A DNA stretch of 33,239 nt from Flavobacterium sp. SCGC AAA160-P02 (GCA_000383355.1 KB911104.1:1-33239); one strand, 5' to 3'; positions 7,140 through 16,458 are shown, counted from the stretch's first letter. Numbers and translations are program-made. Notes: generated from the sequence alone by a model not told the origin.

Positions 7140-9344
7140 ATGAATAAAATTATTTTATTAGTCTTTTGCACTTTAGCGATTAGTTGTTCAACTTCAGAAA
7201 CAAACATAAGCTCTCTAAACGAACAAGAACGATGGAACCACAGAGCCGAGAATACAGAAATTATACGAGATGACTTTGGTATTCCTCATATTTATGGAAA
7301 AACAGATGCCGATGCTGTATTTGGAATGTTATATGCTCAATGTGAAGATGATTTTAATCGTGTAGAACGAAATTACATTTGGGCAATTGGTCGTTTGGCT
7401 GAGGTAGAAGGAAAAGAAGCCATCTACAGTGATTTAAGAGCCAACTTATACATGACCAAAGAAGAAGCAATTTTAAATTATGAAAAAAGTCCTAAATGGC
7501 TACAAGAACTTTGTGTTGCATTTGCAGATGGTATTAACTTTTATTTAAAAAATCATCCAGAAGTAACTCCTAAGTTAATTACTCATTTTGAGCCTTGGAT
7601 GCCTATGTATTTTAGCGAGGGTTCTATTGGGGGAGATATTGAAAGAGTCTCTACTAAAAAAATAAGAGATTTTTATGGACCTCAAACAAATTCAAAAAAA
7701 TTAGCAATTTCAGACGGCTTAATTAGATTAAAAGATAATGAACCAAGAGGATCTAATGGTTTTGCTATTGGTGGAGAAAAAACAGCTTCAGGAAATGCCA
7801 TGTTATTAATAAACCCTCATACCTCTTTTTTCTTTAGAGGAGAATCTCATGTTGTTAGTGAAGAAGGTTTAGATGCGTATGGAGCTACAACATGGGGTCA
7901 GTTTTTCATCTACCAAGGCTTTAATGAAAAAACTGGTTGGATGCATACCTCAACAGGAACTGACATTATAGACGAATTTACAGAGACTATTGTAAAAAGT
8001 GATGCAGGAATTCAGTATCAATATGGAAAAGAATTGCTTCCAGTAGATTCTGTAAAAGTTTCATTAGACTATACAACAGACAAAGGAATCTCTTCAAAAG
8101 ATTTTACCATGTACAGAACACACCATGGCCCCATTACACATGCCGAAGGTGAAAAGTGGGTGGCAACTGCTCTAATGTGGAGCCCTATAAAAGCATTAGA
8201 ACAATCGTTTACAAGAACTAAAAACTCCAATCATGATGAGTTTTATAAGATGATGGATATTAGAACCAATTCTTCTAACAATACTGTTTATGCAGATGCA
8301 GATGGAACCATCGCTTACTACCATGGAAATTTTATTCCCAAAAGAAATGAAAAATTTGATTATACAAAACCTGTAGATGGAAGCAATCCGGCAACAGACT
8401 GGAAAGGCTTACACGAATTAGAAGATAATATTTTTGTTAAGAACCCTCCTACTCATTGGATTCAAAACTGTAATTCTACTCCATTTAGTTCTGCTGCAGA
8501 ATACAGTCCTAAAAAAGAAGATTACCCAGAATATATGTCTTCCTATCCAGAAAACTTTAGAGGAATGCATGCCATTCCCCTGTTAAAAAAAGCAGAAGAC
8601 CTTACTTTAGAATCTTTAATTAAACTTGCTTACGACCCTTATCTTCCTGGAGCAGAAAAACTTATTTCAGGATTGTTAGATGCTGCTAAAAAAACACCTG
8701 TAAAATCTCGTGAAGCTAAAGAGGCTATTGAATTACTAAAAAAATGGAATTTCACAGTTTCTATAAGTTCCATAGAAATGACTTTAGCTCAATTTTACAT
8801 TAATACCTATTATAAATCTGGAAAAATTCCAATAATGTCTTTGGGAAAAAGAACTTCAAGATTGGCCCGTTTTGAATATATGAGTGTTGGTTCTTCACCC
8901 AAAGAGCGTCTAGCCATATTTGAAGAAAGCTTACAAAAACTAACCGTAGATTTTGGCTCTTGGAAAACTCCGTGGGGAGAGTTTAATAGATATCAAAGGA
9001 ATGATGGTAAAATTATTCAAGACTTTAATGACAACAAACCAAGTTTTCCTGTAGGAATGGCCTCTGGTAGATGGGGAGCTTTGGCTTCTTTTGGGACTCA
9101 GTTTGGAGACCAAACCAAGCGTCAGTATGGAACTTCTGGAAATAGCTTTGTAGCTGTTGTAGAGTTTGGAGAAAAAGTAACTGCTAAAACAATATTAGCT
9201 GGAGGCCAGAGTGGAGACCCCAATTCTCCTCATTTTGATGATCAAGCCATTCCGTACATAAAAGCTAAATTTAAAGATGTTGCTTATTATAAAAAGGATG
9301 TTTTAAAACGTGCAAAAAAAATCTATAAACCTGGAAAAGAATAG
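7140..9344 (+). CDS. Penicillin amidase-family acylase, lipoprotein
   Basis: The 734-residue protein belongs to the N-terminal-nucleophile penicillin acylase family, which hydrolyses amide bonds of beta-lactams, acyl-homoserine lactones or related N-acyl compounds. The precursor is normally cut in front of a serine. Here the likely nucleophile is S205 in RGSNGFAIGG, followed by the expected SGNAMLLINPH. The IIRDDFGIPHIYG start motif of the alpha chain is at about 41-53. A lipobox LAISC gives a lipid-anchored C16, so the enzyme acts in the periplasm or at the outer membrane. It is transcribed away from the aquaporin, and a DUF2911 lipoprotein follows 63 bases later. The natural substrate cannot be read from the sequence. 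Confidence 0.92.
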   Translation: MNKIILLVFCTLAISCSTSETNISSLNEQERWNHRAENTEIIRDDFGIPHIYGKTDADAVFGMLYAQCEDDFNRVERNYIWAIGRLAEVEGKEAIYSDLRANLYMTKEEAILNYEKSPKWLQELCVAFADGINFYLKNHPEVTPKLITHFEPWMPMYFSEGSIGGDIERVSTKKIRDFYGPQTNSKKLAISDGLIRLKDNEPRGSNGFAIGGEKTASGNAMLLINPHTSFFFRGESHVVSEEGLDAYGATTWGQFFIYQGFNEKTGWMHTSTGTDIIDEFTETIVKSDAGIQYQYGKELLPVDSVKVSLDYTTDKGISSKDFTMYRTHHGPITHAEGEKWVATALMWSPIKALEQSFTRTKNSNHDEFYKMMDIRTNSSNNTVYADADGTIAYYHGNFIPKRNEKFDYTKPVDGSNPATDWKGLHELEDNIFVKNPPTHWIQNCNSTPFSSAAEYSPKKEDYPEYMSSYPENFRGMHAIPLLKKAEDLTLESLIKLAYDPYLPGAEKLISGLLDAAKKTPVKSREAKEAIELLKKWNFTVSISSIEMTLAQFYINTYYKSGKIPIMSLGKRTSRLARFEYMSVGSSPKERLAIFEESLQKLTVDFGSWKTPWGEFNRYQRNDGKIIQDFNDNKPSFPVGMASGRWGALASFGTQFGDQTKRQYGTSGNSFVAVVEFGEKVTAKTILAGGQSGDPNSPHFDDQAIPYIKAKFKDVAYYKKDVLKRAKKIYKPGKE

Positions 9345-9407
9345 TAACAAAATTTTTAACAACTTAAAATAATTGTATTTTTACAACTCAATAATCTAAA
9401 ATTAATC

Positions 9408-10322
9408 ATGAAAAAATCTATTCTAAAAACAGTACGTATTGTAGCATTTACAGTTGCAATCTCTCTAACAAGCTGTAACAATTCTACTACTACTGAAACA
9501 GTTAAAGAAACTGAAACCGTAGTTGAATTAAAAATTACAACCCCACAACCAAGTCCTTTAGGAATGGTATCTCAACGAGTAGGATTAACAGATGTTGCCA
9601 TAGAATACTCTAGACCAGGAGTAAAAGGAAGAACTATTTTTGGTGATTTAGTTGCCTTTGGAAAAACATGGAGAACAGGAGCAAATTCTAACACAAAAGT
9701 TACCTTTAGTTCTGATGTAATTATTGACGGACAAACATTAAAAGCAGGTTCTTACGGATTATACTCTGTGCCTAATAAAGATTCTTGGGAAGTGATGTTT
9801 TATACTGAGTCTGATAATAGCGGAGTTCCTAGAGATTGGGATGATAGTAAAGTAGCTGCAAAAACTACTGTAAATGTGCAAGCTTTTCCTATAAATGTTG
9901 AAACGTTTACCATCTCTATTAATGATGTAACATCTACCACTGCAGTTCTTGGTATTCTTTGGGAAAAAACATATGTTGCTGTTACATTTGAGGTACCAAC
10001 TGATGAAATGGTTTCTGCAACAATTGATGCTGTAATGGCAGCAACTCCTAAAGCTGGAGATTATTACAATGCTGCAATCTATTACAACCAACAAGACAAA
10101 GACATTAAAAAAGCAAATGAATGGATGGAAAAGGCGATGTCTTTAACAGAGAAGCCTGCTTTTTGGCAATTAAGACAACAGTCTTTAATCTATGCTAAAA
10201 TGGGTGATTCTGAGAAGGCTATAGCAGTTGCTGAAAAATCTTTAGAACTCTCTAAAGAAGCTGGAAATGAAGCTTATATTAAGATGAATACAGAATCTCT
10301 AAGTGAATGGAGGGCTAAATAA
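9408..10322 (+). CDS. DUF2911 lipoprotein with C-terminal helical repeats
   Basis: The 304-residue protein has a signal peptide with lipobox SLTSC (lipidated C23) and a threonine/glutamate-rich linker. A DUF2911 domain covers about residues 45-190 (QRVGLTDVAIEYSRPGVKGR, FGKTWRTGANSNTKVTF, LKAGSYGLYSVP are typical). The C-terminal 90 residues look like TPR-type helices (AIYYNQQDKDIKKANEWMEK, LIYAKMGDSEKAIAVAEKSL). DUF2911 proteins are common in Bacteroidota and have no settled function. The strong terminator at 10349-10393 ends the unit. Confidence 0.9.
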   Translation: MKKSILKTVRIVAFTVAISLTSCNNSTTTETVKETETVVELKITTPQPSPLGMVSQRVGLTDVAIEYSRPGVKGRTIFGDLVAFGKTWRTGANSNTKVTFSSDVIIDGQTLKAGSYGLYSVPNKDSWEVMFYTESDNSGVPRDWDDSKVAAKTTVNVQAFPINVETFTISINDVTSTTAVLGILWEKTYVAVTFEVPTDEMVSATIDAVMAATPKAGDYYNAAIYYNQQDKDIKKANEWMEKAMSLTEKPAFWQLRQQSLIYAKMGDSEKAIAVAEKSLELSKEAGNEAYIKMNTESLSEWRAK

Positions 10323-10348
10323 AAAAGCTGTATTTACGTTTTAAAATA

Positions 10349-10393
10349 AAAAAGGAGTAAGAAGAGTAGCTATATACTCACTTACTCCTTTTT
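10349..10393. terminator. Bidirectional hairpin terminator
   Basis: AAAAAGGAGTAAG (10349-10361) pairs perfectly with CTTACTCCTTTTT (10381-10393), a 13-bp stem with a 19-base loop. It has T-rich flanks on one strand and A-rich flanks on the other. It lies between the converging DUF2911 and GNAT genes and can serve both. Confidence 0.85.
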
Positions 10394-10429
10394 ACATTTT
10401 ATATTCTTTAAAGTATTATACATCTATTT

Positions 10430-10897
10430 TTATGATCTGTTTCTCAAATCTATTCTCATTGTATGCATCGTTGCTTGCATACCAACTTTTTCATAAGCCT
10501 TTATTGCAGCATTGTTTGAAGGATACACCTCTAATCTTACTTCATAAATACCTCTAGATAAAGACCAATCATACAAATAATTCATAATCCTTTTATTAAC
10601 TCCTTTTCCTCTGTAATCTTCTTTTGTAAACATAAACCCTAAGTAAGAAAATTGATCGAACTGAAAACAATCTCTAGCTTGCTTTATACGTGCATATCCA
10701 CATCCTGCAATAGCACCATTAATTTCAGCAATAACAAGTTCTACCTTTAAATCACTAATAAGGTTTGGAATATCATAATAATACGTTTTGGATGCCTTTA
10801 GGGTTTTATCCATAGGCCTTTCGGCATGTAAAACTCCTTGCTCAAATTCATATAAAATTGACAAATCTTCTGTAGTTGCTTTTCTAATGGTTATCAT
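10430..10897 (-). CDS. GNAT N-acetyltransferase
   Basis: This 155-residue acetyltransferase has the GNAT layout: ITIRKATTEDLSILYEFEQG start, LVIAEINGAIAGCGYARI central strands, and the acetyl-CoA loop DYRGKGVNKRIMNYL at about 105-119 with the RGKGxxK pattern. NNAAIKAYEKVGM near the end is the usual motif B. It is the last gene of the PIG-L/symporter operon, 13 bases after the Gfo/Idh/MocA gene. In that setting acetylation of an amino sugar or amine product is possible but not shown. Confidence 0.88.
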   Translation of the reverse strand: MITIRKATTEDLSILYEFEQGVLHAERPMDKTLKASKTYYYDIPNLISDLKVELVIAEINGAIAGCGYARIKQARDCFQFDQFSYLGFMFTKEDYRGKGVNKRIMNYLYDWSLSRGIYEVRLEVYPSNNAAIKAYEKVGMQATMHTMRIDLRNRS

Positions 10898-10910
10898 AAA
10901 TGAAGATAAA

Positions 10911-11891
10911 TTAATAATTTAAATTGATTTGTTTTCTTATTTTATCTAGTGTAGCAATTAAGTCTTTAGAAAAAGAAAAACTCATGAGCTCACTTTCTGT
11001 TTTATGATCTCTAAGCAATTGATTGAAGTGCTCAATTTCAAAATTATATCCAAAAGTTTTAGCAGAAAAATCTACATGTTCTTCAATTCCATTTTGCAGT
11101 AAAGTAATTGTTGTTGGTTGGTGAAATCTAGTATTAATTTTAATGACTCCATGCTCACAAGTGAAAACAGCTTCAGTAGGTGTTTCCTTCAAAAAGTTAC
11201 TTTTTAAAATTGCTTTGGCATTGTCATAATTAAAAATCATCTCACAAGATGAATCTGCGCCATTGGTGAAAAAAGTTGCATCAGCTTCAATGGTTTTTGG
11301 TAACCCTAATGATGATAAGGCTGCAAACACTGGATAAATACCAATATCTAATAAACTACCTCCTCCCAATTCTTTTCTTAGTACTCTACTATCTAAACTG
11401 TGAGTTGATTGAAATCCAAAATCGGCCTCTAAAAGGAGTACTTTACCAAAAACTTCATTCTTTATAAAATTTATAACATAGTGATAATGGGGCAAAAATA
11501 AAGTCCATAGAGCTTCCATTAAAAGTGTCTTGTTTTCTTTAGCAACGGCAATCATTTCTGCAACTTCTTTTAAATTCATTGCAAAAGGTTTCTCACATAA
11601 AACAGCTTTTTTATGCTGTAAGCAAAGGATTGTGTGTTCTTTGTGAAAACTATGCGGTGTGGCTATGTATATTGCATCTATTGCTGGATCTTTTACTAGT
11701 AGTTCATAAGAATCATAACTATTAGAAACTTGAAACTCTTTTGCAAAAGAAGTTGCTTTTTCTCTACTTCTAGAAGCTACAGCATACAATTCTGCTCCTT
11801 CAACAGTTGCCAGGTCTTGTGAAAACTTATGGGCAATATGACCTAAACCTAGTATTCCCCAACGAATGATCTTAGTTTCTTGTTTGTTCAT
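10911..11891 (-). CDS. Gfo/Idh/MocA family NAD(P)-dependent oxidoreductase (cytoplasmic)
   Basis: The 326-residue protein is a standard two-domain Gfo/Idh/MocA dehydrogenase. The Rossmann motif GILGLGHIA lies at about residues 12-20, the ATPHSFHKEH strand at about 78-86, and the catalytic-site signature CEKPF with E100-K101-P102. The C-terminal domain carries GGGSLLDIGIYPV, typical of dihydrodiol/1,5-anhydro-fructose reductase-like members. No signal peptide is present, in contrast to the Tat-exported relative at 31035. It lies 30 bases after the symporter gene and 13 before the GNAT gene, which fits a role in converting the imported sugar or polyol. Confidence 0.92.
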   Translation of the reverse strand: MNKQETKIIRWGILGLGHIAHKFSQDLATVEGAELYAVASRSREKATSFAKEFQVSNSYDSYELLVKDPAIDAIYIATPHSFHKEHTILCLQHKKAVLCEKPFAMNLKEVAEMIAVAKENKTLLMEALWTLFLPHYHYVINFIKNEVFGKVLLLEADFGFQSTHSLDSRVLRKELGGGSLLDIGIYPVFAALSSLGLPKTIEADATFFTNGADSSCEMIFNYDNAKAILKSNFLKETPTEAVFTCEHGVIKINTRFHQPTTITLLQNGIEEHVDFSAKTFGYNFEIEHFNQLLRDHKTESELMSFSFSKDLIATLDKIRKQINLNY

Positions 11892-11921
11892 CTCCTTTAA
11901 ATAATAATGAGACTCATAATT

Positions 11922-13799
11922 TTATGAATTGATAGATGATTTTTTCTCAATACTTAGTACTCCTATTAAGATAAATAAAAGCATTAAAACTAGCACATGA
12001 TACAAGGTTAATTTTAAGTAAACAACATCATACACTACTTTAATAAGCGCAATTGATATTAAAACCAATACTGCTCTTACATATAAACGATTAGATTTAA
12101 ATGAAAACATTAATGCTGTGAAAATAACCAAAATACAACCCACAAAATTTAACCACAAATAACTAATTACAGGTTCTAAACCTAGATTTTCAAGTTCATA
12201 TATTCCAAAATAATAAATTAATAAAATGAGTGTCTGAGTAATTATTGCAGCAACAAAAACTGCGTTTCCTTGTACCTTTTTAAAGAAGAATGCCAATAAA
12301 AAAATACCCAATACGTTTCCATAAAATACTGACCCAATGATATTTACTAATTGAATTAAATTGTCAAATAAGTTGGCAACACAGGCAATTAAGATGGCCA
12401 ATATACCCCACCCTAAGGTCAACCATTTTGAAGCTTTTACATAATGAGTCTCATCTCTTCCTCTTACAATATTTCTCTTATAAACATCTATAGTTGTTGT
12501 TGAGGCTAAAGCGTTTAATTCGGAGGCAGTTGAAGACATTGCTGCAGCTAAAATAACCGCTAGAAGTAATCCTATGATTCCTTTTGGAAGGTTATTTACA
12601 ATGAAATGTATAAACACATAATCTTTATCATTTGCTTGAATTTTATCACCTGAAGTTGTGGCAACTTTTTCAATAATTTCTTTTGCTTTTACCTTTAATG
12701 CACGGTCTTTTTTATTGAATGCTATAATTAAATCCTTTTCGTTTTCTTGAACGCCATCTAACAAAAGTATTTTCTTTTGATTTTCTATTTCGATATGCTG
12801 TTTTTCTAATTCTTTATATTCATCATAATACACCGAACTGATGACGGCCTCATTGGCTTTTGGATTAAAGTTTAGCGGAGATGCATTAAATTGATAAAAC
12901 ACAAATACCATAACTCCTGTTAACAATATAAAAAACTGCATAGGTACTTTTAACAAACCATTAAATAATAATCCTAGCTGACTTTCTCGTAGCGATTTAC
13001 CAGACAGATAACGTTGAACCTGACTTTGATCTGTTCCAAAATATGAAAGCATCAAAAAAGTACCACCTAAAAACCCTGTCCAAACTGTATATCTATTATT
13101 TAAATCAAACGAAAAGTCTAATACTTTCATTTTATCACTTGCCCCAGCAATGTCTAAAGCTTTGCTAAATGTGATGCCATCTGGCATATAATACATGATT
13201 AAAGTAAACGCAGTAACCATTCCTAGAAATATAATAATCATTTGTTGTTTTTGTGTTACGTTTACAGCCTTGGTGCCTCCTGAAACCGTATAAAAAATAA
13301 CCAACAAACCAATGACAATATTTAGTACAATTAAATCCCATCCTAATACATATGATAAAATAATTGCTGGTGCATAAATGGTAATTCCAGCAGCTAATCC
13401 TCGTTGAATTAAAAACAAAAAAGCCGTTAATGATCTTGTTTTTAGATCAAACCTAGTTTCTAAATATTCATAGGCTGTATAGACATTTAACTTGTAGTAA
13501 ATTGGAATAAAAACAAGGCAAATGATAATCATTGCAATGGGCAATCCGAAATAGAATTGTACAAATCCCATTCCATCATGAAAGGCTTGACCTGGAGTTG
13601 ATAAAAATGTAATAGCACTGGCTTGAGTTGCCATTACAGACAAACCTATTGTCCACCATTTTGTATCATTTCCTCCTTTGATGTAATCTTCTACTCCGTT
13701 GTCTATTTTACGAGTCTTATAAACCCCGTAAAGAACAATAAAAAGTAAGGTAGTTCCTAAAACGAACCAATCTAGTGGATGTAAATCTGGTGTTCCCAT
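11922..13799 (-). CDS. Sodium:solute symporter (SSS family) with a charged coiled-coil-like insertion
   Basis: The 625-residue protein is a Na+/solute symporter of the SSS (SLC5) family with about 13 or more membrane spans. Typical sites are WWTIGLSVMATQASAITFLS (about 48-67), SGGTKAV (173-179) and AAAMSSTASELNALAST (418-434). Between two spans, residues about 305-392 form a highly charged segment (ELEKQHIEIENQKK, NKKDRALKVKAKEIIEK) that is not part of the core fold and looks helical or coiled-coil. The ATG is 2 bases after the stop of a 35-residue membrane peptide gene, indicating coupled translation. Position after a secreted deacetylase suggests uptake of the released sugar or acid. Confidence 0.93.
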   Translation of the reverse strand: MGTPDLHPLDWFVLGTTLLFIVLYGVYKTRKIDNGVEDYIKGGNDTKWWTIGLSVMATQASAITFLSTPGQAFHDGMGFVQFYFGLPIAMIIICLVFIPIYYKLNVYTAYEYLETRFDLKTRSLTAFLFLIQRGLAAGITIYAPAIILSYVLGWDLIVLNIVIGLLVIFYTVSGGTKAVNVTQKQQMIIIFLGMVTAFTLIMYYMPDGITFSKALDIAGASDKMKVLDFSFDLNNRYTVWTGFLGGTFLMLSYFGTDQSQVQRYLSGKSLRESQLGLLFNGLLKVPMQFFILLTGVMVFVFYQFNASPLNFNPKANEAVISSVYYDEYKELEKQHIEIENQKKILLLDGVQENEKDLIIAFNKKDRALKVKAKEIIEKVATTSGDKIQANDKDYVFIHFIVNNLPKGIIGLLLAVILAAAMSSTASELNALASTTTIDVYKRNIVRGRDETHYVKASKWLTLGWGILAILIACVANLFDNLIQLVNIIGSVFYGNVLGIFLLAFFFKKVQGNAVFVAAIITQTLILLIYYFGIYELENLGLEPVISYLWLNFVGCILVIFTALMFSFKSNRLYVRAVLVLISIALIKVVYDVVYLKLTLYHVLVLMLLFILIGVLSIEKKSSINS

Positions 13800-13801
13800 A
13801 A

Positions 13802-13909
13802 CTAGTTAGCGAAAGATTGAGTGATTAGGTAAAAAATGATAATGTAAATGAGATTTACAATCAGAACTACTGAATAAATTTTTTTCCATTGTTGTTTATT
13901 ACCCTTCAT
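13802..13909 (-). CDS. Small 35-residue single-span membrane protein, possible symporter partner
   Basis: Between the PIG-L gene and the symporter gene, the minus strand has an ATG at 13909 and a TAG at 13802-13804. They enclose 35 codons beginning MKGNKQQWKKIYSVV. A basic, polar N-terminus (K2, K5, K9, K10) is followed by one hydrophobic span of about 20 residues rich in V, I, L and Y, then ITQSFAN. The basic start predicts an N-in, C-out orientation. It starts 2 bases after the PIG-L stop and ends 2 bases before the symporter ATG, so the whole 113-base gap is filled by this frame, which is unlikely by chance. Small membrane partners of SSS symporters are known (for example DUF4212 and YhdT-type proteins), but this one is much shorter. 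Function is inferred from position only. Confidence 0.75.
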   Translation of the reverse strand: MKGNKQQWKKIYSVVLIVNLIYIIIFYLITQSFAN

Positions 13910-13911
13910 TA

Positions 13912-16434
13912 TTAGTTTTTTAATTGGTCTTGTTGCTGAATACTTTCTTTACCTATAGACAATATATTTGCAAATAACTTATAGGCTCCAGTAACACCTG
14001 CTGGCAATTCTCTAAAGAAACTTAATCCGGTGTATATATAATTTCCTTTTCCGTATTTAGCTACTAATAAACTTCCTTTTTTTGGGGTTTCTCCTGGGTC
14101 ATTCATGGATAAAATTGGGATGTATTCTGAGCTCCAAGAATCTGGAAAATACAAGCCTCTTTCTTGCACCCAACCTTCAAAATCTTGTTCAGAAATTTTA
14201 TTTGGAAAATTCATCACTGGATGATTTTTTTCTAAAATTTCTACTGCAGCATTTTCATCGGTAACTCTATCTCTAGAAAGATTTAATTTAAAAGGTGCTG
14301 CCACATCAACTCTTCTACTTGTATTGTATTGCACCACCATATTCCCACCATTTTTTACATATTCTAATAAGAATTTCTGTTTGTATTTAAGGGTAGAGAC
14401 TGTGTTGTAAGCTCTAATTCCTAAAACAACGGCATCAAATTTCTTCAAGTTCTCTGTACTAATCTCTTCTGGGTTAATCATGGTAACAGCATAACCAATC
14501 TGTTTTAAACTTTCCGGAACTACATCTCCAGCACCCTTAATATAACCAATAAAATTGCCCGCCTTTTTTATATTTAAACGAACAACTTTTGCTTCTGAAT
14601 TTTGTAATACAGATTGCTTAGGAATATGGTCATATTCAATTTCAATTAATTCCTTATCATACTTTTTGCCGTCAATTAAAATACTTGCCTTTAACGTTCC
14701 TTTAGAGTCATAACTTGTTGGAGTTACGCTGAACTGATAATTCTGTGTATCTCCTTTTTGTTTAATTTCTAAGTTAATAAAAGCTGGTGAAACTTTCCAT
14801 TCTTCAGGAACTTCTAAAGATAATTTTCCTTTCACATTATTTGCACCAGAACTTACTCCTACCGAGACTATACGTTCTTTAGCATCTGAGAAAAGCATTA
14901 CTTTTTCATATAACTTTGTAGTTGCTAATGGTAGTATTTCAAACGGATCATACAATTCTCCTTTATCTCTCTTAGAATACCGATGAAGGATATTTTTTTG
15001 AATAGTTAATGGAATAGTGTCTATCATTAGATTGAAAAAAACAGTTACTTTTCTTGGCGTTTCTGGTTTCCCAATTAGTTGTCTATTATCTACTTGGTAC
15101 ATTCCAAGAGAGCCTTTAGATTGCAACCAATAAGGATCTGTATAACTCAGGTTTTCTAAATTTATAGTTTGTTTAAATTGTTGTTTTACATTATTTTCTA
15201 ATAGTAGGTCATGAACAACAGTATCTGTTTTGGCTGTTTTAAAACTCATAGATTCTAAAAAAACAGGGACTTCAGAATTTCTATTTAAAACCTCAATAGC
15301 TAGCTCTATGTTAGCATTTGGAACTCCGCTAGAGCTTTCTGCAGAGGCCTCTAAATATAATCCTGCGCAGGCTTCTATAATCTTACTTATTTGTTTTTCT
15401 TTAACGGCTCTCCAATGGAGATCATCTAAAGATTGAATTTTTTTGTAGGCTCGAATTAGATCTTTCAGATGTTTTGCAGGGTTTCCAAAATCAAAATTCT
15501 TTTCTATATCATATAAAATTGCCCCAATATCTCCTCCATCTTTTAATCGATTCCAGGTTGTATTAATTCCAGCAAAAATATCGCTAGTATCTTTTGGTTG
15601 ATCTCCTTTTAAAAATTCTATATACTCATTTTGACTTCCTCTAGTGGTTAATCTTCCAAATCCTTGACATAAATGTTGGCTACTAGCCATAGACGCTACT
15701 TCATTATTAGATAGTCCTTTTAGAGGATAATAAACACCTACATCTACAGAAGTTAACTTCCCTACTGTGGCCTTTCTAAAGTCATCTTCATTCTTATAAA
15801 ACCAAGACGAGGTATTAAAAAACAATCGTTTTGGTTGCCAAGTTTCAGTAAATTCTAACTGATTTGTAAACTTTGTTGCATCACTTACCAAGTCAAAAGC
15901 TTCTATGCTTAACATAGCAGAAGAAGTGTGATGACCATGAGTAGTACCAGGGGTCCTATGATTAAATCTGTTAATAATAACATCGGGTTTAAAAGTTCTA
16001 ATAGCCCAAACAACATCACTTAATACTTTTTCTTTATCCCATATTTTTAATGTTTCCTTAGGGTGTTTAGAAAAGCCAAAATCATTAGCTCTAGTAAAAA
16101 ACTGCTCACCTCCGTCTACTCTTCTGGCCCCTAGGAGTTCTTGTGTTCTAATAACCCCTAATAATTCTCTAATTTCTGGACCTATTAAATTTTGTCCACC
16201 ATCACCTCTAGTTAATGATAAATAACCTGTTCTTGCTTTTACGTGATTAGATAAATAAGAAATTAATCGAGTATTTTCATCATCGGGGTGCGCGGCAATG
16301 TACAAAGCAGTCCCTAGAAAGTTTAATTTCTGAATTTTCTCATAAATTTGATTAGACGTTAACTTTTCTGGCTTTTGAGAAAAAACTGATAAAGACATCA
16401 GTAAAAATGAAAGAATAGCGATTGTTTTTTTCAT
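13912..16434 (-). CDS. Secreted PIG-L/LmbE-family deacetylase with ThuA-like C-terminal domain
   Basis: From the ATG at 16434 the protein has 840 residues and a signal peptide (MKKTIAILSFLLMSLSVFSQ). The PIG-L/LmbE domain follows: AAHPDDE at residues 48-53 supplies zinc ligands, and HGHH at about 166-169 is the third-ligand region. Members remove acetyl groups from N-acetylglucosaminyl compounds. The middle part looks like beta-sandwich domains. The region about 640-740 (AVVLGIRAYNT, LLEYVKNGGNMVVQYN) resembles a ThuA/GATase-like domain. An ATG 36 bases upstream (16470) would precede the predicted transcription start and lack a proper signal peptide. First gene of a five-gene operon. Confidence 0.9.
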   Translation of the reverse strand: MKKTIAILSFLLMSLSVFSQKPEKLTSNQIYEKIQKLNFLGTALYIAAHPDDENTRLISYLSNHVKARTGYLSLTRGDGGQNLIGPEIRELLGVIRTQELLGARRVDGGEQFFTRANDFGFSKHPKETLKIWDKEKVLSDVVWAIRTFKPDVIINRFNHRTPGTTHGHHTSSAMLSIEAFDLVSDATKFTNQLEFTETWQPKRLFFNTSSWFYKNEDDFRKATVGKLTSVDVGVYYPLKGLSNNEVASMASSQHLCQGFGRLTTRGSQNEYIEFLKGDQPKDTSDIFAGINTTWNRLKDGGDIGAILYDIEKNFDFGNPAKHLKDLIRAYKKIQSLDDLHWRAVKEKQISKIIEACAGLYLEASAESSSGVPNANIELAIEVLNRNSEVPVFLESMSFKTAKTDTVVHDLLLENNVKQQFKQTINLENLSYTDPYWLQSKGSLGMYQVDNRQLIGKPETPRKVTVFFNLMIDTIPLTIQKNILHRYSKRDKGELYDPFEILPLATTKLYEKVMLFSDAKERIVSVGVSSGANNVKGKLSLEVPEEWKVSPAFINLEIKQKGDTQNYQFSVTPTSYDSKGTLKASILIDGKKYDKELIEIEYDHIPKQSVLQNSEAKVVRLNIKKAGNFIGYIKGAGDVVPESLKQIGYAVTMINPEEISTENLKKFDAVVLGIRAYNTVSTLKYKQKFLLEYVKNGGNMVVQYNTSRRVDVAAPFKLNLSRDRVTDENAAVEILEKNHPVMNFPNKISEQDFEGWVQERGLYFPDSWSSEYIPILSMNDPGETPKKGSLLVAKYGKGNYIYTGLSFFRELPAGVTGAYKLFANILSIGKESIQQQDQLKN

Positions 16435-16458
16435 TATATCGTTGGGTTTGATAGCTAA

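Noticed and set aside
9759..10094. 111-codon antisense frame in the DUF2911 gene, rich in cysteine
   Set aside because: The cysteine-rich, low-complexity translation is a by-product of the opposite strand; no start signal or homologous pattern is present.
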